Positions 13,222-18,403 of a stretch of 18,403 nt of DNA are shown one piece after another (position 1 is the stretch's first letter; every line of letters begins with the position of its first letter). The stretch is taken from contig JAGACT010000247.1 in assembly GCA_017613995.1 (NCBI GenBank), positions 1 to 18,403 on the forward strand, read 5' to 3'. This stretch comes from Eubacteriaceae bacterium. GTDB taxonomy: Bacteria; Bacillota; Clostridia; Eubacteriales; Anaerofustaceae. The notes under the pieces are model-generated. The model did no database searches, was not told the origin of the DNA, and worked only from the letters and a program-made list of their open reading frames with translations. The position numbers were made by a program, and so were the translations under genes.

Positions 13222-14081
13222 TTCGATTCTTCCCTCTCGGCATGGAACAGGTACTGCTGCGCGATGCCCGCGTACTGTCCCCATCTGGGGGTCGCAAAGG
13301 CGTATCCCTTCTTTTCGGTGATGTTCTCTATGTGATATTTCTCCGTAAAGATCCTCTTGACCCATACGTCATGGGGGCATACTTCCGTGCGGTGCATGCC
13401 GAAAAGAAGGATGCAGTCTGCCACCTTGCCCCCGATGCCCTTCATGGCCAGGAGGGTCTTTCTCGCCTCGGGGGTCTCCATGCGGGACAGTTCCGCGAGA
13501 TCGAGGCTGCCGTCCCGGACCGCCTCCGCGGCCAGATGGATGTATTCGTCCCGATAGCCCGTTCCCAGTTCGTGCAGATCCTCAACTCTGGCGGAGGCCA
13601 GTGTCTCCGGGTCCGGGAAAGCGTATACCTCCCCTGCGGGGGATGGGATCCTGCTGCCGTAGCTGCGGCAGAGGGCTTCTATGATCTTTTTGATCCTGGG
13701 GATGTTGTTGTTCTGGCTTACGATAAAGGAGATGAGGGTCTCCCACAGATCCTGCCTGAGGAGGCGGATGCCGCCGGCCTTCACGATGGCGTCCCGGATA
13801 ATCTCATCCGTGCATATCTGCTCCTTTACGGAGCAGTAATCCGTGTCGAGGTCGAAAAAGTCCCTCCATATGTTTTCGAAGTCCTCCATGGAAGTGCCGT
13901 GCAGTACGGCTCCCGATTCCATGGGGGATACCCTGAGATATCTGCCGAAGGCGACTCCCGCCCAGCTGCCGTCCTCAAGGGGAGCGAACCTGAAGCACTG
14001 CCCGCAGTCAAATGTCTGGGAAACGTCGAAGCTGTCACAGCCGCTTATGATGATATCGCTGTCCTTCTTTGTGATCTCCAT
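13218..14081 (-). CDS. 8-oxoguanine DNA glycosylase, OGG1-like (HhH-GPD)
   Basis: 287 residues from ATG 14081, which has AAAGGA six bases upstream; a TTG at 14096 lies over the ribosome site and is rejected. The order is that of OGG1: an N-terminal beta domain with FDCGQCFRF (24-32, GQSFRW in OGG1), SQNNNI (122-127, SSNNNI in OGG1), then the helix-hairpin-helix GIGGKVADC (215-223) with catalytic Lys219 and, 19 residues later, Asp238 in CPHDVWV. The enzyme would excise 8-oxoguanine opposite C and nick the strand. EndoIII-type FeS Cys clusters are absent. It overlaps tmcAL by four bases. A terminator lies just upstream, 14 bases before the ATG, so expression needs read-through from noc or a promoter inside noc. 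Confidence 0.92.
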   Translation of the reverse strand: MEITKKDSDIIISGCDSFDVSQTFDCGQCFRFAPLEDGSWAGVAFGRYLRVSPMESGAVLHGTSMEDFENIWRDFFDLDTDYCSVKEQICTDEIIRDAIVKAGGIRLLRQDLWETLISFIVSQNNNIPRIKKIIEALCRSYGSRIPSPAGEVYAFPDPETLASARVEDLHELGTGYRDEYIHLAAEAVRDGSLDLAELSRMETPEARKTLLAMKGIGGKVADCILLFGMHRTEVCPHDVWVKRIFTEKYHIENITEKKGYAFATPRWGQYAGIAQQYLFHAEREESK

Positions 14082-14094
14082 GCTGTTTCCTTTC

Positions 14095-14117
14095 AAAAAG
14101 GAGCCCTGCCGGACTCC
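14095..14117 (-). terminator. Intrinsic terminator between noc and the DNA glycosylase gene
   Basis: On the minus strand GGAGTCC pairs with GGGCTCC (7 bp, one G-U) around a GGCA loop and runs into TTTTT (14095-14099). It starts ten bases after the noc stop, and the glycosylase ribosome site follows directly. The sequence resembles the attenuator terminator at 10143-10171 (shared AAAAAGGAGCC start and GACTCC end in plus-strand reading). Confidence 0.8.
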
Positions 14118-14126
14118 CCTTCAGTC

Positions 14127-14912
14127 TTATTCAAGGGGTATGGTGATGACCACCTCGACCCTGTCGTCATAGCGGTTCTCGGAGTAATCCGCGCCGAGCC
14201 CCGTTTTCTTGATCATTTCGTACGCCTGCTTGATGGTGTTGGTGTAGATGCGGTAATTGAAGCTGTTCTTTATGTTCGAACGGCCGGAGTTCATCACCAC
14301 TTCCTGCTGGAGCTTGTTCACCAGCTCCTCCGCCTGGCGGACGTTCATCTCCTTGGAGTTGATCGTCTCAACGGCCTTGAGGCGCATCTCGGTATCGGGT
14401 ATCTTGAGAAGGACCCTGGCATGCCTTTCCGTGAGACGGTATTCCAGCACCCTGTCGATCACCTCGTCCCCGAGCCTCAGGAGCCTCAGCTTGTTCGCCA
14501 CGGTGGACTGGGTCTTTCCTATGCGCTCCGCCAGCTGCTGCTGGGTGATGCCGTAGCGTTCTATGAGCTGCTTGTAGGCCCTGGCCTCCTCGATGAAGTT
14601 TATGTCCTCCCTCTGGATGTTTTCCACCAGGCTCATGAGCTCGAAGTCCTCTCCGTCGCCCCTGAGCAGAACGCAGGGCACGGAGCTCAGTCCCGCTATC
14701 CTCGACGCGCGAAGCCTTCTTTCACCGCTGATGAGGGCGTACTTTCCGTTGTCCATCTCCTTAACGGTAAGGGGCTGTATGATGCCCACCGCCCTTATGG
14801 AATCCGCCAGCTCCCTGAGGGTGTCGTCATAGAAATTCTTTCTGGGCTGGTTTACATTGACCAGTATGTCGTCGATGTCGATGACCCTGATCTCCTTTAA
14901 CATCTTTGCCAT
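14127..14912 (-). CDS. noc: Nucleoid occlusion protein Noc (ParB family)
   Basis: 261 residues. ATG 14912 follows the mnmG stop by four bases, with AGGTAGG as ribosome site overlapping that stop; the TTG at 14942 inside mnmG is unlikely. It has the ParB N-domain with CTP-binding GERRLRAS (63-70) and ENIQRED (97-103), then a helix-turn-helix ITQQQLAERIGKTQSTVANKLRLL (122-145). Gln135 and Lys141 occur where Noc proteins have Gln and Lys, the residues that switch specificity from parS to the Noc-binding site; the C-terminal NYRIYTNTIKQAYEM also resembles Noc. Position after mnmG supports this. Noc stops the septum forming over DNA. Unlike Bacillus subtilis Noc, the protein starts directly at the ParB domain (MAKMLKEIRVIDIDDI) and lacks the N-terminal amphipathic membrane helix. 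A Spo0J-like role cannot be fully excluded. Confidence 0.87.
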   Translation of the reverse strand: MAKMLKEIRVIDIDDILVNVNQPRKNFYDDTLRELADSIRAVGIIQPLTVKEMDNGKYALISGERRLRASRIAGLSSVPCVLLRGDGEDFELMSLVENIQREDINFIEEARAYKQLIERYGITQQQLAERIGKTQSTVANKLRLLRLGDEVIDRVLEYRLTERHARVLLKIPDTEMRLKAVETINSKEMNVRQAEELVNKLQQEVVMNSGRSNIKNSFNYRIYTNTIKQAYEMIKKTGLGADYSENRYDDRVEVVITIPLE

Positions 14913-14916
14913 GTTC

Positions 14917-16794
14917 CTACCTCGCTTTGTTTTGTTTTGCAAGTTCTATAAGCAGTACGTTTATGTCCGCCGGGGAGACCCCGGAGATCCTTGATGCCTG
15001 ACCGATGTTCGCGGGCCTCATGCTGCCGAGCTTCTGCCGCGCCTCCAGCCGCAGGTTCTTGATCGAGTCATAGTCTATGCCTTCCGGTATGAGGCGGTTC
15101 TCGAGTTTGAGGAACCTTTCGATCTGCGCCTTCTGCTTTTCTATGTAGTTTTCGTACTTTATCCTGGTCTGCACCGTGAATGCCGCGTTGGGATCCATTT
15201 CCGGCCTCGTCGGATCCAGCGGGGCCAGATCCGCGTAGCTGACATGGGGCCTTTTCAGAAGATCGTACAGGCTCATGCTTCCCCTGACGGGCTCCACGTC
15301 CCTTCCCTCGAAAAGAGCGTTGAAATCATCCGCCCTGACCCTGACGCTGCGGAGACGCTCGGTCTCCTCCTCGATGGAGCGCATCTTTTCCAGGAACTTG
15401 CGGTATCTCTCCTCTCCGATCAGACCGAAGCGGTATCCCAGGGGGGTGAGCCTTTCGTCCACGTTGTCCTGTCTGAGGGTCAGGCGGTATTCCACCCTGG
15501 AGGTCATGATGCGGTAGGGCTCGCTGGTGCCCTTCGTGACTATGTCGTCTATCAGGACCCCGATGTAGGCGTCGGCCCTGCCAAGGACGAGCATCTCGCC
15601 CCCGTCGGCGTACTGGGCTGCGTTTATCCCCGCCACGATGCCCTGGGCCGCGGCTTCCTCATAACCGCTGGTGCCGTTTATCTGTCCCGCGGTGAAAAGT
15701 CCCCTGACGATCTTGGTCTGAAGGGTGCTCTCCACCTGGGTGGGCTCGACGGCATCGTATTCTATGGCGTACGCCGCCCTGGTGACCTCGCAGTTCTCGA
15801 AGCCCTCTATGGTCCTCATGAACGCCTGCTGCACGTCCTCGGGAAGGGAACTGGACATCCCCTGGATGTACACCTCGTCGGTGGATGCCCCTTCGGGCTC
15901 CACGAAAAGCTGGTGCCTCTGCTTGTCGGCGAAGCGCACGATCTTGTCCTCGATGCTGGGGCAGTACCGGGGCCCCACGCCCTCTATCTGTCCGGAAAAG
16001 AGGGGGGAACGGTGCAGGTTCGCCCTGATGACCTCATGGGTCTTTTCGTTGGTGTATCCCAGGTAGCAGGGTTCGTTCACGAATTCGTCGTCGAAGTCCT
16101 CGAAGGAGAACATGCTGCCTCCCTCGTCCCCGTACTGCACGGTGAGCTTTGAGAAATCGATGCTCCTTTTGTTCACCCTCGAGGGGGTCCCGGTCTTTAG
16201 CCTCATCAGCGAGAAGCCGCAGTCCCTGAGGGAGGAGCTGAGCCTGGTGGCAGCGCACAGGCCGTTGGGCCCGCTTTCCCGGGTAGCCTCACCGATTATT
16301 ATCTTTCCCTTCAGATAGGTGCCGGTGCACAGCACCGCGGAGCGGCAAGTGTAGATGCCGCCGGTCTGGACCTCTATGCCCCTGAGGACACCGTCCTCGG
16401 TGATGATGCTGACGGCCTCCTCCTGCCTGAGATACAGATTTTCCTGGCGCTCTATCACCCTTTTCATGTATTCGTGATAGCGTCTTTTGTCCGCCTGGGC
16501 CCGAAGGGACTGCACGGCGGCGCCCTTGGATGTGTTGAGGGTCTTTATCTGCAGGTAGGTGCGGTCTATGGCGCGGCCCATCTCGCCGCCCAGGGCGTCC
16601 ACCTCCCTGACCAGGTGGCCCTTTCCGGTGCCCCCTATGGAGGGATTGCAGGGCATCATCGCTATGGCGTCCAGGTGCATGGTAAGAAGAAGGGTCCTCT
16701 TGCCCTTCCTCGCGCTGGCAAGGGCCGCCTCGCAGCCCGCGTGGCCGGCGCCCACCACTATGACATCGTAATCTCCCGCGTCGTAATTTATCAT
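14917..16794 (-). CDS. mnmG: tRNA uridine-5-carboxymethylaminomethyl modification enzyme MnmG
   Basis: 625 residues, full family length. The FAD-binding VVGAGHAGCEAA (13-24) opens the protein; the catalytic cysteines are present in PCNPSIGG (Cys49) and GPRYCPSIEDK (near 280). TSRVEYRLTLRQDNVDERL and the C-terminal helical MnmE- and tRNA-binding domain (RPANIGQASRISGVSPADI) are intact. With MnmE it installs the cmnm5 or nm5 group on wobble U34 of tRNAs reading split codon boxes, using methylene-THF, FAD and NADH. The ATG at 16794 has GAGGAAG before it and follows mnmE by 12 bases. In many Bacillota rsmG lies between mnmG and noc; here it does not. Confidence 0.98.
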   Translation of the reverse strand: MINYDAGDYDVIVVGAGHAGCEAALASARKGKRTLLLTMHLDAIAMMPCNPSIGGTGKGHLVREVDALGGEMGRAIDRTYLQIKTLNTSKGAAVQSLRAQADKRRYHEYMKRVIERQENLYLRQEEAVSIITEDGVLRGIEVQTGGIYTCRSAVLCTGTYLKGKIIIGEATRESGPNGLCAATRLSSSLRDCGFSLMRLKTGTPSRVNKRSIDFSKLTVQYGDEGGSMFSFEDFDDEFVNEPCYLGYTNEKTHEVIRANLHRSPLFSGQIEGVGPRYCPSIEDKIVRFADKQRHQLFVEPEGASTDEVYIQGMSSSLPEDVQQAFMRTIEGFENCEVTRAAYAIEYDAVEPTQVESTLQTKIVRGLFTAGQINGTSGYEEAAAQGIVAGINAAQYADGGEMLVLGRADAYIGVLIDDIVTKGTSEPYRIMTSRVEYRLTLRQDNVDERLTPLGYRFGLIGEERYRKFLEKMRSIEEETERLRSVRVRADDFNALFEGRDVEPVRGSMSLYDLLKRPHVSYADLAPLDPTRPEMDPNAAFTVQTRIKYENYIEKQKAQIERFLKLENRLIPEGIDYDSIKNLRLEARQKLGSMRPANIGQASRISGVSPADINVLLIELAKQNKAR

Positions 16795-16806
16795 ATCTTC
16801 CTCAAA

Positions 16807-18183
16807 TCATTTTCCCAGACAGAACTTCTCGAAGATCCTGTCCACTATATCCTCGTCGGTATTCTCTCCGGTGATCTCTCCCAGTTCATGCCATGCGTCC
16901 AGTATGTCTATCGCGATCAGATCCGCCGGCAGTCCTTCTTCCAGGGTGGAGACGGCCTCGCCGATGTGCCTCAGAGCGCTGTCTATAAGGCTCTTGTGCC
17001 TAGAATTGACCAGTATGATGCTCCTGGAGATGTCTTCTCCCTCGCTGCGCACGAAGGAGATCATCCTTTTTTCCAGTTCGTCCAGCCCCTCTCCCGTCAG
17101 CGCCGACAGTTCGATCCGGTCCCCTGCGGGGAAAGCGTCCCTGCATTCGCAGCAGATCTGCCTGTCCGATTTGTTGAGCACGCATATGCGGTTGCGGCCC
17201 GAAGCCTTCTCCCAGATGGAGAAGTCCCCTTCGTCCGGGGGAGAGGATCCGTCGCATACGAAGATGACCAGGTCCGCGCGTTCCATAGCCGCGATGGAGC
17301 GTTCTATGCCTATGGATTCCACCGTGTCGCTGCTCTGGCGGATCCCCGCCGTATCCATGATCCTCACCGGGATCCCGTCCAGTACGATCAGCTCGTCCAC
17401 CACGTCCCTCGTGGTGCCGGGGATGTCGGTGACTATCGCCTTGTCCTCTTTCAAAAGAGCGTTGAGGAGCATTGATTTCCCCACGTTGGGTCTGCCCACT
17501 ATGGCGGTCCTGAGGCCGCTGCGGTAGATCTCGCCCCTGCGGTAGGAGCCGCTCAGCTGCGTGAGCTGGTCGCGTATGGTCCCGAGCTCCTTTTTAAGAG
17601 AGAAATCCTTCAGTTCGTCTATATCGTATTCCGGATACTGGATAGTGACCTCCAGATCCGACAGCAGGTTCAGTATGGTGTCCTTGACCCTGTCGATGTG
17701 CTCCCGGAGGTTGCCGCTCACCTGGGACGCGGCGATCCTGGAAAAGCTCTCGGAGGAGCTTGTGATGATGTCGCTGACCGCTTCGGCCTGGGAAAGATCG
17801 ATCCTTCCGCCGAGAAACGCTCTTTTGGTGAATTCTCCCGCTTCAGCGGGCCGGATCCTCCCGTCTTTGAGAAGCTCGTCGAGAACGCTGCGGGAAGCGG
17901 CCATTCCCCCGTGGCAGTTAATCTCGGCCACGTCCTCCGTGGTGTATGTATGGGGGGCGCACATTTTCGAAACCAGAACCTCGTCCAGGATAGCTCCCGA
18001 ATCGTCCACGATGTGACCGTAGCTCAGGGAGAAGTTCGGGGCGTCGGAAAGGCTTTTCCCGCCCGGGCGCACGAATATGCGCCCCACCGCATCGAATGCG
18101 TCGGGACCGCTCACCCGTATGATGGAGATGCCGCCCAGGCCCGACGGCGTGGAAATGGCGGCGATGGTGGTGGTTTCGCTCAT
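16807..18183 (-). CDS. mnmE: tRNA modification GTPase MnmE
   Basis: 458 residues, full length. The N-terminal THF-binding domain (1-120) has the family start TIAAISTP and the EINCHGG motif (87-93). The G domain carries GRPNVGKS (230-237), TTRD (257-260), DTAG (277-280) and NKSD (337-340). The C-terminus ends FCLGK with the conserved cysteine (C455; FC[I/V]GK in most homologues). MnmE dimers act with MnmG in cmnm5U34 synthesis, driven by GTP hydrolysis. The ATG at 18183 has GAGGTGA five bases upstream. No strong promoter is visible in the 86 bases upstream beyond AT-rich TAAAAT/TATTAT sequences just after the mntP terminator, so the operon promoter is uncertain. Confidence 0.98.
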   Translation of the reverse strand: MSETTTIAAISTPSGLGGISIIRVSGPDAFDAVGRIFVRPGGKSLSDAPNFSLSYGHIVDDSGAILDEVLVSKMCAPHTYTTEDVAEINCHGGMAASRSVLDELLKDGRIRPAEAGEFTKRAFLGGRIDLSQAEAVSDIITSSSESFSRIAASQVSGNLREHIDRVKDTILNLLSDLEVTIQYPEYDIDELKDFSLKKELGTIRDQLTQLSGSYRRGEIYRSGLRTAIVGRPNVGKSMLLNALLKEDKAIVTDIPGTTRDVVDELIVLDGIPVRIMDTAGIRQSSDTVESIGIERSIAAMERADLVIFVCDGSSPPDEGDFSIWEKASGRNRICVLNKSDRQICCECRDAFPAGDRIELSALTGEGLDELEKRMISFVRSEGEDISRSIILVNSRHKSLIDSALRHIGEAVSTLEEGLPADLIAIDILDAWHELGEITGENTDEDIVDRIFEKFCLGK

Positions 18184-18209
18184 AGTTCACCTCGACATAA
18201 TATTTTAAC

Positions 18210-18241
18210 AAAAAAAGCCGCGGTATAAAAGTACTGCGGCT
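18210..18241 (-). terminator. Intrinsic terminator downstream of mntP
   Basis: On the minus strand AGCCGC-A-GTA pairs with TAC-C-GCGGCT, nine pairs with one A-C mismatch and a 6-base loop, then seven T. It lies 29 bases past the mntP stop and separates it from mnmE. Confidence 0.85.
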
Positions 18242-18270
18242 ATGTATTGTTCACACATGATACCCGGTTT

Positions 18271-18403
18271 TTACAGCCATCCCATATGTTCCAGGAAGAT
18301 CTTTATGCCCAGAAGTATCAGAATGGCTCCTCCCGCTATCCTGGAGCCCTTTTCCCAGCGGGTGCCGAAAACGGATCCCAGCTTCACCCCGAAAAACGAG
18401 AAC
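18271..18403 (-). CDS. mntP: Manganese efflux pump MntP, C-terminal end (5' part outside window)
   Basis: Only the last 44 codons are in the window, ending in TAA at 18271. The peptide contains the typical MntP tail: a Gly-rich turn GVKLGSVFGTRW, a charged pair, then the last membrane helix GGAILILLGIKIFLEHMG and a two-residue end (WL). MntP exports Mn2+ and is often controlled by a yybP-ykoY manganese riboswitch, which would lie outside this window. The fragment is short, so assignment rests on the characteristic final helix; a related LysE-like transporter is the alternative. Confidence 0.75.
   Translation of the reverse strand, partial: FSFFGVKLGSVFGTRWEKGSRIAGGAILILLGIKIFLEHMGWL

Noticed and set aside
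13212..14900. A 562-codon open frame on the plus strand opposite ogg and noc
   Set aside because: It lies antisense to two clearly recognisable genes with intact catalytic motifs and good ribosome sites; it has no ribosome site and no family features, and is a by-product of GC-rich third positions. The same holds for plus-strand frames at 434-1282, 15244-16152 and 16474-17475.
1..18403. CRISPR arrays, insertion sequences, prophage or integrase genes
   Set aside because: No direct-repeat/spacer pattern, transposase or terminal inverted repeats were seen on either strand.

Overview
The window (18,403 bases, moderately GC-rich) looks like chromosomal DNA of an anaerobic member of the Clostridia (Bacillota). 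The case rests on a SigH-type sigma factor, an mnmE-mnmG-noc block, tmcAL, consensus TTGACA-17-TATAAT promoters, AGGAGG-type ribosome sites and a tRNA with encoded CCA. The exact family cannot be fixed; large sets of URO-D-like paralogues are common in acetogen-like and amino-acid-fermenting clostridia. No IS element, integrase, CRISPR array or phage gene is visible.

Left part (1-4300): two divergently transcribed paralogues of the uroporphyrinogen decarboxylase (URO-D/MtaA-like) superfamily flank a TetR-type regulator, and both have near-perfect promoters. A bidirectional terminator separates the second one from a small protein with a dense His/Glu stretch and a CxCxxC motif, probably metal-binding.

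Middle (4300-7300): a 921-residue membrane protein joins two extracytoplasmic Cache-like sensor regions to a C-terminal MscS-type channel. It is transcribed divergently from the His-rich gene.

7346-10427 (minus strand): a three-gene ABC importer (lipoprotein PF04392-type binding protein, LivH-type permease, ATPase). Its 5' leader is the most striking thing in the window. A consensus promoter is followed by a well-formed ribosome site and an unlisted 54-codon reading frame containing GFYYFVFYYFC, eight Phe/Tyr codons out of nine. An intrinsic terminator follows, and an alternative antiterminator helix starts exactly at the leader stop codon. This has the architecture of a ribosome-mediated Phe/Tyr attenuator and predicts that the importer carries Phe/Tyr or a related aromatic compound.

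10570-11306 (plus strand): a small membrane-anchored protein of unknown function, then an initiator tRNA (CAU) with its own consensus promoter and terminator.

11311-18403 (minus strand): mntP (3' end only), then mnmE-mnmG-noc, a terminator, ogg-type DNA glycosylase and tmcAL overlapping by ATGA, and a SigH-like sigma factor. These are housekeeping genes for tRNA wobble modification (MnmE/MnmG, TmcAL), nucleoid occlusion (Noc), oxidative DNA repair and transition-state transcription. Noc lacks the N-terminal membrane helix known from Bacillus, and rsmG is absent from its usual place between mnmG and noc.
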